This document shows positions 11,644 through 23,162 of a stretch of 64,000 nt of DNA, piece by piece. Positions within the stretch are counted from its first letter, which is position 1, and every line of letters begins with the position of its first letter. The translations under genes were made by a program, and so were the position numbers. The DNA is from Jackrogersella multiformis (taxonomy: Eukaryota > Ascomycota > Sordariomycetes > Xylariales > Hypoxylaceae), in contig CADCXD010000018.1 in assembly GCA_902806575.1 (NCBI GenBank), positions 3,472,001 to 3,536,000 on the forward strand, in the 5' to 3' direction. Under the pieces are notes generated by a model. The model saw nothing but the letters and a program-made list of their open reading frames with translations, had not been told where the DNA came from and ran no database searches.

Positions 11644-14600
11644 CGTGACGAGCGGTTATTGTACAGGGTCCTAATAGTTCGAGTGCTACTATGAAATGGC
11701 AACTCTTCTCATCGACCCTAGTCACCCCAAATCCAATACAGTCGTCGTATAGCGTAACGCGCAACAGAACTGTAAGTATGAATCAACCGGTATTTACGGG
11801 CGGGGTAAAGCTGTCGCAAAGCGGATATGTTAATTTTGGAATATAAAAGAATGAAATTTGCATAAAAGCGTGATTGAGGAAGTTCCAAAGGTTGTATGCG
11901 ACTCGGTACCTGCAGAGGTGGCTGAGAGAGTACGTGTATTCGCGCTTTGTTTACTGGTAAGGGCGAAACAAATTTCGGTCGGCCTACAAGGTGTCGAGTC
12001 ACAGATCGTGGTGTAAGGAAGGTGTTTATCCCGATAAAATCAGGAAAGAGGATTGAAAAAGAATGTAATCGAGAAAGTATTCAACGAAGAAAACACAATT
12101 CTCGTGAAGAGAGAAGGGGGGAAAGACCGTGTGCGTGATTGCGACGTGGGTGATCGGTGAGAAAGGGAAGGGAAAGAAAGAGAGGGAGAGGAGAGGAATC
12201 TTGGAAAGGGAATAGGTAGTAGAACCGTGGTGGGTGATTCACTGTTGGACAGCTAAACCTCTAGCGTGGTTAGTTACGAGGGGGTACCTGCCTACGTAGT
12301 ACGTAGTAGGTACCGCGGACAACAGCAGCAAGCACCACTTGCCACTTGAGGACCTCAGGCAAGAGGTAGGTACCTAACAGGTGCAACTTCCGCCGCGATA
12401 ATAACGGATGTACATACTTGGATAAATGTAATACTTAAGGCACCTACCTAGTACTGAATTTTGCCTGCAAAAGGCTGGAGGTTTTTGTTATCCTTCTCGA
12501 ATTTTCATTGGAACAAAGACCTTGGATATCCTTGCCGGCTATTTTGTTAAGTGTTTGCATAAACAAATCACAAATCACACAATTTTTCTTGTACATTTCC
12601 TATAGTAAGTACATGGTATTCACAAACGGAAACGCATTAAGAACAATTTCCAGATCCCTTAATTGTTTCTCTACCTGTTCCCTTTTACACTGCTTCTTTA
12701 TTAAGGCTAAAATCCATTATATGCGATGGCATATTGTTATTATTTAGGTGCTTATCTAGACAGGTACATACGACGCTGAATGTTTACGTGGTTCCGTCGA
12801 GCTGTAAACATAGGGTCAAATCTCGCAAACAGTTGATGCAATCGAGGAGAAGAATCCAGTCAACCGTGAATATTGGGCTGAGAGTACCTACATACATAGG
12901 CGCCGAATCGTTCACCAGAGATCAGAGTGCCCAGGTACGATGCATCTTCCCATCCTTACCACCCTTGCAATCATCCCAATTAACGTTCATCCCATGTCTC
13001 CTCCTCCTCAATGGATCCAATGGGATGTGTCGATCTTTTTCGGTCTTTCTCTCACGGCCGACTTGGCCCAAGCTCCCTGTGCTAGTCAGGCACAGAAGCG
13101 CCACTTTCAGGAACCACAAGATTTTGATTGGCTAACTGTTCAATGGTACCCATTACGCGAGATTGGCACGACCAGGGATCTGTCAGGGGTAATCATACCC
13201 CACTATCCTACTAAATCTCTATTGGCTAGCACGAAAAGAATTAGAAGCTTTGCTGGGGACGAAGATGACGAAAATAAGTTAGTAGCCCCTTAATTGACAA
13301 GGTTGACAAGGATATATTTACAGAAACGCCAGCATCACTTGAAGCTCGCTACTAGCCACAACCTAATAATTCACCGTGCTCTTTTTATTAAGGCATCTGT
13401 ACCGTCGTCAGCTTTCTTGACTATGTCGTCTCATGTGAGTCAATGGTACGACTGCATGCGTTTATTGATAACTACAGCCCCTTTTCTTCAGAGATAGCTA
13501 CTAGGCACTAGGTAATGGAGGGAAAATACCATTTGTGGCGACAACGCCTCATGCCTGGCTCGACATCTCTCGACTTCTATTGCAGATTCTTCTGTACGTA
13601 CCTAGCAGCTGTAGGTAGGTACCTACGGAGTGTAACCGGACTTCAGCAATAGTGGAAGTCGCCGAAGCAAGCAGGTACATACATATATGTCCATACCTTC
13701 TATACGGAATAGGTAACAGGTACAGACAACAGACATAATTCGCTGATAGGGCCGCATGAACACCGGCTTACTGGGTCATCAAACGGACTTTAGCCAGGGA
13801 ATAAAACCACGATGTTTTCTGCTGTGGTACGCAACATGACGTCCACTTCCTTGGAATACCTAGGTGAAGGATTTTGTGATCTATGTTTGTACTAACTGAT
13901 TTCACGTTTTCTCCCGCGTGGCAGGGAGGGATCATCGACCCTGTACTATTAAGTCGACATAACAGAGTATGATCTTTTTGTCGGGTCACCAAGACCCCCG
14001 GTCGCTTGAGTCCGATAATTTTCTTCAATTTAATTTATTATACAGCTTCTTTTATTAGTATTTTACTCTTCTTCTCGATCCTGCGTTCTCGATTGTTTCT
14101 CGAACTTCATCCTTCTAGGAGTACCTAGGTACCTACTTAGACTGGTAGGTAGGTACCTGCCTCTTATTTAAACCACGTTAGCCTCGTGAAACACTCGACC
14201 ATGTACCCAAATTTTAGTACCCAGGCAGCTGCCAGGTACCTAGGCTGTTAGGGTAATATTTTCCAATTCTGTTCGTCGGTCCGCACTATCAATTTCGACC
14301 TTCCACCTTCCTAACAGTTACATCGCTGATCTTAACCACCCTGGTCACCTTAATCGAGCTTAGAAGTCGATCATTATTTTGTTCCAATCGATATCACTTA
14401 TTGGTGTGTGTGGAGGATCACCATCGCGACCCATATGTACGATTTAAACAGTACACTACGCACCAGCACACTAAGCAGACCCAGCAGGCGAACAGACATC
14501 TAATATGTTCCTCTATTATTAAAGTGAGAGTGAGAAAATCGTCATAATATCTAGTTCAATATACCATCCAACTATCGTCACATTGTAACATCGCGCGCTC

Positions 14601-15879
14601 TATTCTAACACTACCTATTCTAACACCGATGGTCATATCTCCTCGATTGTACGTACATAAGTAAGGCTGGACGGACTATACCGGATCTACAGCGCAAGGC
14701 GGTCTCCCCAACCAGCAAGTTGTCGCATTATATTATTGCAGTATCGAATAACATCTGCCCTTACATACGCCTCTCTAGGTATCGCTGCAAAATAAGACAA
14801 ATTTCAATTGCCTCATATACTAAGACATATATTTATCGTAAAACAAGGGTATCATTTGTTACATAATATATCTCGAAGCTCGGAAAATAAGTTATGCTTC
14901 GTATGAATCCACTTGGCGCATACGAGAGACCTCGAATTAGGTGACCTATGTACCTAGCAGCTGCCTAGGTAGGCCAGGTAGGTACCAGGTATGCATACCC
15001 TACGCCTAAAATACGATGCATCCATCGGGGCGAGGTGCTTATTCCGGTAACTACCTAGGTAGGCAAAGGCTAATGCGCGACGAATTGTTTGTACAACTGT
15101 GAGTGTGTGGTGATGATCTGTCTTGATGGCTTTTTTATACCGCTAAGGTGGCTTAAAATAGTGGCACAATCCGTATTTTGCACCTGCCGGTTTAACACTC
15201 TTCTTCCGAGTCGTCCGAAGAGAACGTGGCTTGCCTGGCGCTATTTTCAACCCCTCGGCGGACTAGGGGGGATGCTAGTTAGGTACCTACTTATATTGCG
15301 TAGACTGAGACGTTAATTCATGCAACTAAATCGAACTCGAGTTTTTATTTAGAGACGGATAGTATTGGCATCTTCCTTAGCTTTGGTTAGGATAAGGGCG
15401 TCTTATAATAGTAGACGACTTGTAGTATTCATTAGGAAGCTCGAGGCACTAATTCGCAACAGGTACCTAAGGCATACTGACATGGACGGGATCCTTTAAC
15501 AGCAAGATACCAACAATCCTAATATCGGATCTCCGTCGTCCCATTGCTTTTAATGTTGCCTGGGCACCTATGAGACTACTAAAGGTGTACGGATCACGAC
15601 ACCTTCCGTGCTATGACACGAGCCATGAAGCCCTTCGGCTTGACAAACCGGTGGTTTCGGTTGACCATGATGAACCTTCCTGGGCTATACCACCCTAGAG
15701 TTCGAAATCAAAATCCGGAACCAGCTGAGGGATGAGCTTCGATATCTCGAGATAGGATACGTGCCTACCGGTGCAGGTCGGAGCGCCGAATCTAAACTAC
15801 ACAGCTCGCGTTAGAGGATTTCATCTCGACTAAGCGCCCTTTACATAGATAAAGAGGAAAGGGGGTACTCGTCGGCGCC
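11644..15879. other. Long gene-poor region rich in TAGGTACC palindromes
   Basis: About 4.2 kb without a recognisable gene. 11.64-12.2 kb is probably promoter and 5' leader of the SH3 gene and includes a purine-rich stretch (12,060-12,220). From 12.27 to 15.07 kb there are many copies and fragments of the dispersed palindrome (for example 12285-12313, 13597-13627, 14118-14160, 14230-14245, 14945-14992, 15051-15064). Open frames at 12734-13497 show no known protein pattern. Overall it looks like accumulated non-coding, possibly repeat-derived, DNA. Confidence 0.5.
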
Positions 15880-15884
15880 CAATG

Positions 15885-16480
15885 TCTGTTCACGAACGCA
15901 GGTTATTTGGCAAGCCACTTTTCTGGTCGAATGTCATTCGGCTCTACGCCGAAGACATAGGTGTTGCGGTGCTCGACCCAGAGGTTAAGTTAACTCCGAC
16001 AATCGACTATTTAGACACAGGGAAGGAAATTGCCATCATCCTCAGAAGCAATTGGCCTATTGGCGCTTACACCCTCTCGGAAGAACCGGCCGACTATAAT
16101 GGCGCCGCCGGACGGCACGACTCTTTCTACCGGCAACACCGTCGCGGGGTAGAGGCGAAGAGCCTCCTCGATGACGGCCTGCAAGTACCTACGGCATCTC
16201 CTGGCTCCACTTGAAAGAGACATCCCCAGAAGAAGTCTCTAGCTCCGAGACCTCATCGCGAAGCCTCGAGAAACACCGGGGTTTATTAAGCAAGTAGCAC
16301 AAGATATGACGCCTCCCACATTTAAGCCCTCGTCGAAGAACCCCGTATCGAATGATCGGGTCTGGCCAAGTGGTTGCCATGGCTGTTCTTGCTTACCTAC
16401 CCAGGTACCAGGTATATAATGCATAGATGGGGAAGTGTAGATCAATGCATTCGCACACGAAATCCGCGAGAATCTGGCTA
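15885..16480 (-). pseudogene. Truncated, frameshifted cytochrome P450 pseudogene
   Basis: On the minus strand, successive fragments in different frames read as the C-terminal half of a microsomal P450: after a degraded I-helix, YLLNKPRCFSRLRDEVSELE (a helix-J-like segment), then LQAVIEEALRLYPATVLPVE with the K-helix ExxR (EEALR), RVVPSGGAIIVGRFF, and after two in-frame stops WVEHRNTYVFGVEPNDIRPE, KWL (the 'FxPERW' region, PERW changed to PEKW). The haem loop and the N-terminal half are absent. The order of motifs matches intact fungal P450s that contain 'GGATIAGRFFPEGT', so this is a relic of a full gene. The frames change between the helix-J and ExxR segments, and stops follow REGVSANRP. Confidence 0.8.
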
Positions 16481-16867
16481 TATGAAGGCGGAGCCTCTTT
16501 ATCACTTTACACTGTTACAATTGTCCTTCGACTTCTATAAGCCGACGTCGACAAGTTCAGGGTTCATGTTATAAAGGATCAAATTTCCTAATTCATTGAT
16601 GCAAGCGCCGAAACCATTATCGAAACTCCCTCTACTCCTATAGACATAGACTTGTAAGTACACTGTTTCCTTCCGTTTGCCACATCCTTCGGGTCCTAGT
16701 ATGAACAATAGAAGTTGAACAATGTGCGTATGGTTTCTAGTTAATGAAGACCATCTCAAACAACAATCGGTTTGGCTAGCGAGACATTGTTAGATCCTAA
16801 CCAATGTACTATATCTACCTTGAGGGGGGATATTGGTTGTTTTATTCTGGGAAGATTCCTGTCGAAT

Positions 16868-17161
16868 TTATTGATTTTCCCTGGGCCGTCTTCTTGATCT
16901 TCTAGTCTTCTTCCAAGGTCTTTGCACACCAGGCTGTCCCATCGCCCCTGCCCCGCCTCGAGTGCTAGAGGGTCCGCCGGAATACCCAGCCAGAGATTGA
17001 GTTCCCTGTAGAGTTATACCGCGGGGTGTTCCGTCGTTGGAATGTAGTGGCATGTTATTGCCTGGGGTAACAGAGCCGTAGGTATAATTTCCATCCGATA
17101 TGTGAGATACAGAGTCATTGAAGATCATCGAGCCCATGTTGCCACTCATGGCGTTGGGGTT
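16868..17161 (-). other. Open extension of NAF1 frame beyond an in-frame TAG
   Basis: Directly after the TAG stop of NAF1 (17164-17162) the same frame stays open for 97 codons, beginning NPNAMSGNMGSM and ending in a basic tail RPWKKTRRSRRRP before its own stop. Composition (Gly, Ser, Asn, Thr) continues the style of the NAF1 C-terminus. It may be the lost end of the protein, a readthrough extension, or chance. Confidence 0.4.
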
Positions 17162-18850
17162 CTATCCAGCACCACCATGTCCAGGCCATTGGTTGTTTTG
17201 TTTATTAGATTGTCCTTGCATCTGACTTTGCAGGGCGGCAAGGAACTCCGGGCTATAGTATTGATTCGTCGCGGTCTGGCCAGCGAACTGAGGCGGCGGG
17301 GGTGGGATAAACCCTTGCGGGACGTTCTGCGGCCACGGGAAGGGAAATTGCGCGTTGGGTTGTTGATGGCCATTTTGCGCGCCGTAGAATTGTAGTGATG
17401 GTGTAGGATGAGTTGGGTTAGCGGCCGGGGCCGGCGGTGCTTGGGGATAGTTGTATTGATTAGGCTGTGGCTGATGTGGTTGATAGTCTTGTCCCCTAGG
17501 CGGTCTAGGCGGTAGAGAGTGGCCACCTCGCGAGTCTCCACGGTTACCGCGCCCGCGACCATAGCCTCGTTGGCCTCTGCCTCGACCCCCTCGGAACGAG
17601 CCATTGCTATGCCCATGGGTATTGGTGTACCCAGATTCTGAAGGGGCTGATTGACCTTGCGCATAGTTTTGGGGCCTTGCTAATTTTCGGTAAGGACCAT
17701 CATCATCTTCATCGTACTGCAGACCACCCGCCACGGGGAAGGACGGAGCCTCGGAATGGCCTCCTCGTCCTCCTGCGCCGCCTCTGCCACCACGGCCTCC
17801 TTTCTTCTTAGCTTTCAGCTGTCTCTTGTGCTCGGCCTCCTTCTCGTCGTCGGAAAACTCCATTTCGTCATCACCTGCCTCTTCGTCGTGCCAATTGCTC
17901 GCATCCGTACCCTTCTGTACTCGAAGCGATTGTGTGAAGACATACGATGCATGTGCAGGCGGGTAGAAAACCTTAGCTCCCAATTCTAGACCAAATGACT
18001 TTATTTCCTCCTCATTTGTGAATCTCGCTGTATAACGAGGTTGTCTCACATTGCCAATTAAGTCTGCCACGGCCGCGACAACGGTGCGGCCTTCGTTGCA
18101 AAGGACTGAGCCGGTGTCCAGAACTTGGGACTCGCCTGTCGTGTGTGCCTTGATTACGACCGTGTTCTCAACAATGTGTTCGACTATACCAAGCTCAGTA
18201 ATCACCATTTCGGGAGTAATGACGACATCCGGTTTAGCTACCACTTCTTCAGGTAACTCATTCTTAGTTCGAACCTGGGCCCCAGAACCGCTTCCTTTCG
18301 CCTTTCCCTCGCCTTCGTCGTCTGAACCACCCTCCATCTCCATAAGAATGCGTGCGGTCTCCTCGGGCCCAAGTAAGGCGTAGTTCTTGTCGTCCTCAGA
18401 ATCGTCCGAGTCGTCCGAACTACTTGAATCAGACGATGATTCGTAGGGAGAAGAGTCTTCTTCCCACTCAGGTTCACCTTGGTCACCTTGGTCATCTTGC
18501 CCACGAGGTTGTCCAGTCTGTTCTGTGCCGTTGGTTTGAGCGGGTGTGACGCTCGCCTCTTGTGGCTGGGAATCTAGACCGCCGAGTAGAGCCTCTAATG
18601 CTGAGGTTAACGAAGGAGGGCTAGGCGGCGCATCGGTAACTATAACATCGGTGTTCTCTAATTCCTTCTTTCCAGCTTCACCGCTTTCTAAAGGCGGTAT
18701 AGTTTCTGATGGAGCAGCGTCATCGACTTCCATCTCCGTGGGAGGCTGAGAAGTCACAGGTTGAGATTCTTCCTGAGGGTTTTCTTGACTTTGGGAGGCG
18801 GCTGGTCCCGACGAGGTCATAAGGCCTGGGATCTCAAATTGGCCAGCCAT
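17162..18850 (-). CDS. NAF1: NAF1, H/ACA snoRNP assembly factor
   Basis: A single-exon gene for about 562 residues. NAF1 binds the Cbf5 pseudouridine synthase and helps load it on H/ACA snoRNAs in the nucleus before Gar1 replaces it. The sequence shows an acidic Ser/Asp/Glu-rich N-terminal half (SSSDSSSSDDSDDSEDD), the Gar1/Naf1 core beta-barrel (from about VITPEMVITELGIVEHIVEN, through ESQVLDTGSVLCNEGRTVVA, to PRYTARFTNEEEIKSFGLEL and VFYPPAHASYVFT), an acidic NWHDEEAGDDEMEFSDDE patch, a KKKGGRGGRGGAGG stretch, then RGG and Pro/Gln-rich tails, the usual order for fungal NAF1. I take the ATG at 18850 (MAGQFEIPG); an upstream in-frame ATG at 18883 would add 11 hydrophobic residues. The frame ends at a TAG but continues open beyond it. 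The gene is divergent from ALG9. Confidence 0.92.
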   Translation of the reverse strand: MAGQFEIPGLMTSSGPAASQSQENPQEESQPVTSQPPTEMEVDDAAPSETIPPLESGEAGKKELENTDVIVTDAPPSPPSLTSALEALLGGLDSQPQEASVTPAQTNGTEQTGQPRGQDDQGDQGEPEWEEDSSPYESSSDSSSSDDSDDSEDDKNYALLGPEETARILMEMEGGSDDEGEGKAKGSGSGAQVRTKNELPEEVVAKPDVVITPEMVITELGIVEHIVENTVVIKAHTTGESQVLDTGSVLCNEGRTVVAAVADLIGNVRQPRYTARFTNEEEIKSFGLELGAKVFYPPAHASYVFTQSLRVQKGTDASNWHDEEAGDDEMEFSDDEKEAEHKRQLKAKKKGGRGGRGGAGGRGGHSEAPSFPVAGGLQYDEDDDGPYRKLARPQNYAQGQSAPSESGYTNTHGHSNGSFRGGRGRGQRGYGRGRGNRGDSRGGHSLPPRPPRGQDYQPHQPQPNQYNYPQAPPAPAANPTHPTPSLQFYGAQNGHQQPNAQFPFPWPQNVPQGFIPPPPPQFAGQTATNQYYSPEFLAALQSQMQGQSNKQNNQWPGHGGAG

Positions 18851-19623
18851 ATTTGCAAGAACTACGACTGTGTCAGTTACCATTTAAACCAGTGATCATA
18901 GGAAAATGAAATTTAGCGTGGTGAAGAAATACCTGAATGAGATGGACAGGCAGATATTGCCTTAGGGTCGCGACTCTACTATTACTATTTTCACTATTGT
19001 AAAGTAGTGCAGTGTAGAATGTATAGGCGATTTCGCGTTAAATTGGATATTTGAGAAATATCAGTTGAGACAAGCGCGTCAAAGATTGGCATGAACAAAG
19101 TTGCGGCGATATAATGGAGTTGAAGGTTCAAGGTTGTTTAATAAATGAGTTGGGATAAAATCCGAAATCTGAAGTATGAAATCTAAAATATAAATCTACA
19201 CGAACTCAAATCATTGAAGCTTCTGCTAGCTTGCATGCATTCTAGAAAAATAAAGTGGATACGGATTATCTTTACGTATACCGTACTTTTATAAACCAAT
19301 CGGTATTAGTGAGTGGATACAATGGGGCAGTTATTGTCGGCTCCAGTGTACCTAGGTACCTAGGTAGGCTCGTCATCCCAGCATTTATCCGAAGACAGGG
19401 TTCTCTAACAGCCAGTAAACGACGTCATTTCCGATTGGCTCTGGCTCCGGCTCTCAACTCTCAACATTTTGACCTGTGGCTTTTGACATTTCGGGGACAC
19501 AAATCATAAACCTTTCAAGTTTCATTTTTTTAATTTTTCTACGGCCGTTTTATTTCTAAAGTCGCAACATTCAATGCTCTTAACCGTATGAATACCTAGG
19601 TCAATACGGTCAGGTTTAGCAAT
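18851..19623. promoter_or_regulatory. Shared divergent promoter of NAF1 and ALG9
   Basis: The 773 bases between the two start codons must carry both promoters. A perfect 16-base palindrome ACCTAGGTACCTAGGT lies at 19350-19365. No TATA box is obvious at a fixed distance, as is usual for housekeeping genes. The assignment is by position only. Confidence 0.5.
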
Positions 19624-21625
19624 ATGCCTCCCGAAGAATCCCAGGAGCAGCAGCAGTTCGTTCATCCGACTGCGCAACATGGTAGGAAGAAGTATGTGAA
19701 TATAAACAAACTAGAAACAGTGTCGAACGTCGATCGTCGTTGGGCAACACTAACACGTTAGTGCAGAGGACCATCACCGTTCATGATCGAACCAATCAAG
19801 GCATTTTACATCTTTCTGTTCGTGAATGCCATCTCTGCATTATATGCACCTATTCAAGATTGCGACGAGACTTTCAATTATTGGGAACCAACCCATTACC
19901 TCTCCCATGGCTACGGTCTGCAGACGTGGGAGTATTCTCCCGACTACAGCATCCGAAGTTGGTCTTACGTCGCATTGCACGCTATAGTCGGAAACATCAG
20001 AAGACTTCTGCCTCAGTCGACAAAGGTATAGTTACAATCCTTTAACCGTCCCATCCGCTCTTCAATGGTCACTCTTCTTACATCTGCAGCTCTCCGAGTT
20101 CTACTTTATTCGTTATGTGCTAGCATTCATCTGTGCGCTATGCCAAGTGCTCTTCTTTCGCGTCATCAGTTTCACACTGAATCCTCGAATCGGTCTCTTC
20201 TTTCTCATGGCAACAGTCATGTCTCCGGGAAATTTCCATGCAAGCACAGCCTATCTGCCGTCAAGCTTTGCTATGTACGCCTCTCTACTCGGAGCTGCTG
20301 CATTCATGAACTGGAGAGGAGGCCTTAAGACCTCACTCGGCATCTGGTGGTTTGCTGTCGGTGGCATCCTGGGCTGGCCTTTTGCCTCGGCCCTATGTGC
20401 CCCTTTCTTAATTGAGGAGGGAATTTTTGCTGTCTTTGCCATGCTGCAGGATCGTCAACGTTTCTACGAAGCGATTCTCCGAGTTGGTAGAGGTGTTGTT
20501 GCCTCTCTTCTGCTTCTTGTAGGTTACTTACTTTCTTCGACTTTTTTGTTCAGGTCTGACTAGATATAGGCTGGCGATACCGCCATTAACGCTTTCTTCT
20601 ATAAGAAGGTCGAAGTGGTCTCGTGGAACATAGTCAAGTACAACATCTTTTCCTCAACAGGAGGCCCCAACCTTTACGGAACAGAGCCATGGACATTCTA
20701 TTTTCGAAACCTTGCCATCAATTTCAATATGTGGTTCATTCTCGCCTTGCTATCCCTACCACTGTTCCTCCTTCAGAAACTCGTTTCTACGAAGCAGTAC
20801 GGCTTTCAGTCAGGGATACGCACCGTTGTATTCCTTTCCCCCTTTTATATGTGGCTTGGCATCTTTTCTATCCAGCCGCATAAAGAAGAGCGATTCATGT
20901 ACCCCGTGTACCCATTCATCGCTTTGAATGGCGCCATAGGGTTACATATCATCTTATCAGCCTTCGGAAATTCAGATCCAAAAACTCTTATCGGAAAGAT
21001 TCCGCCACGCTTGAAATTTCTTGTCGTCATGGGTGTGTTATTGTCATCTCTTAACATAGGTCTAGCTCGCATTGTCGGCTTGTGTACGGGTTACTCTGCG
21101 GCTCTCAAGCTGTACATACCACTCGGAGCTGGGGTATTTGGCCAACAGGGCCTCGGAGGCCGCGGCGACCACGTATGCTTCGGCAAGGAATGGTACCGCT
21201 TTCCCAGCTCCTACTTTTTACCTCGCGACATGCATGCCAAGTTCATTCGGTCGGAATTCCGAGGGCTTCTACCTGGGGAATTCTCCGAGGCACGAACCGG
21301 CTTCGGCTTCTGGAGCGGTACATGGCTGCCCACGAAGGGCATGAACGATCATAATGAGGAGGATATGGGAAAATATGTGGACATCGAGCAATGCTCATTT
21401 TTAGTCGACACGCAATATCCGGAGAACCATAACCCCCTGCCGCCAAATGAGCCGGACTATATTGCCGACGAGGAGAACTGGAGAATTGTCAAGTGCGAAC
21501 CGTTTCTTGATGCGGCGAATACGCATCTCCTTGCGAGGGTACTCTGGATTCCAGATTTGAGCTTCGTGCCGGAGGAATATAGAAGGAAGTGGGGACAGCA
21601 CTGCTTATTGCAGAGAAAACTATGA
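19624..21625 (+). CDS. ALG9: ALG9-type alpha-1,2-mannosyltransferase (GT22)
   Basis: Four exons (19624-19691, 19767-20025, 20090-20518, 20570-21625) give 603 residues in frame. Intron 1 has a clear CTAAC branch point near its 3' end. ALG9 adds mannose from dolichol-phosphate-mannose to the lumenal lipid-linked oligosaccharide in the ER. The signature of this family follows the first membrane helix: YAPIQDCDETFNYWEPTHYL, with the conserved acidic residues, then GLQTWEYSPDYSIRSWSYV. Multiple membrane helices follow, with FYFIRYVLAFICALC, SPGNFHASTAYLPSSFAMY, GWPFASALCAPF, then SWNIVKYNIFSSTGGPNLYG and QPHKEERFMYPVYPFI (the HKEERF motif). The C-terminal lumenal region has WYRFPSSYFLP and GLLPGEF. 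The N-terminal cytosolic peptide is short and Gln-rich. All core motifs are intact. Confidence 0.95.
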
Positions 21626-23162
21626 GCAAGAGCTGTTAGCATTAAACCTGCTCTCGAGCTATGAATAGCAGAAGTGAATTAAATAAAGTGATCAATACAG
21701 TCAAACGCCTTGAATTTGATGATGCCTTAACTAATCGATCTTAGCTACCTACTCCTGGATATAAATAGGGCTGGTGATAAGTCTATCCAGGGACGTGCGA
21801 GGCGGCCAAGAAGCAGCCACAAATGAGACCATTCATATTTACGTCGCATGGATTCTATTGGTAACGAAATAACCATCCAAGCCCTAGGCATCACCGATAT
21901 TTCAGACGATCCTTAGACTTTTCCATAAGTTTTTATCACATTTACAGTCCCATTCATAGCCTGGAATCCGGCCCGCTCGGTAGGGAGTACTCGTGATTCG
22001 TCGAGCTGCATGTGATTCCAGACGGTCTGATCTCAATCAAGGACGTGTTGACAACAGTGCCGTACCTGCTTAGGATGTAACCCTCCAGCTATTTTGATGC
22101 CTTTCTGCCCTCCTATGTGAGAGGGAAATAATATAGTTTAATCTAATTCATACAACTGACAGCAACTAGATCATCGAAGCTGATGCTAATACGATTGATA
22201 AGTTTTCCCCTTTGGTTACCATCGCTGTTTATTCAAGCTCGAAATCTGACCCGGAAATCCGGCAACCCTGAACGTCAGGTGTTGGTCACAGACGATCATT
22301 GACGATCTTGGTGTTGTGATCCATGGCGCCACGCCGAGAAATTCGGAGACTTTGGCCGACGATCAGCTGCCCTACGAATGCCGAGATCCTCTCAGCCCTG
22401 ACCAGAATTAGGTACCTACCAGCCCTACCTGTATGAATTAATAAATTGTAGATCGAGATTAAGGATTCGAAGAAATAAGTCCAGATTAGGCAGGTATGGT
22501 TTTCTTTTCTTTTTGATGGAAATAGATCTGTGAGAATGATCTATCGGGATCATGTAAACTTATGTAACGTTGTTACCTGCGACTAGAACTTGGATTGGAG
22601 AGGGTAGTAGTCCGGGGTTGACGTGTGAGGCTTGGCTAGATCTAAAGTCGCAGCGCTTTAGGCACCGGTGCATCGCGATCCTGTTTCCCTACCCGTTGGG
22701 ATCCGTGCCGATGATCGCCAACTCAGCCCTCGAACGACCGCGACTTTCATAGGATCATGAGGGTATTTCACTGGATAGGTAGGTAGGATGAGACGACTCT
22801 CTTAGCAACATCCTAATCCCTATATCCTGCCTATTAAGGCCTTGCCCAACTTCTGCGCCATGTGCTGCTTACTTGCAAGGGGCAGAGCTGGCCGTAGCGT
22901 GGTTGTCGTTCATTGGTGCAGGCATAGGTCGAACCTGTTTCGACTTCTCTGAAGCCACACTCGCTGGAAATTGTAGTATAGACAAAGGAATGCCAAGAAG
23001 GACCGAATAATGCCGAATGAGCTCGGATTCTCGAGCTCTATAAATGCTAGTCACCATGCCCTACAAAAAGGTGAGGCGTGTCTACGAGGATGCACTCGTG
23101 CGGTCTTACTATCCAACTAGACATCTTCAATTTCACCCAGCTAGCCCCGACCACCAGCCGCC
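21626..23162. other. Intergenic spacer
   Basis: No supported gene in about 1.5 kb. The first part will hold the ALG9 3' end; the last few hundred bases are the presumptive promoter of the GH43 gene. Short open frames here have no recognisable protein features. Confidence 0.5.

Noticed and set aside
12940..13293. 117-codon plus-strand frame in the desert
   Set aside because: No recognisable domain, and no support from splice-site or codon pattern.
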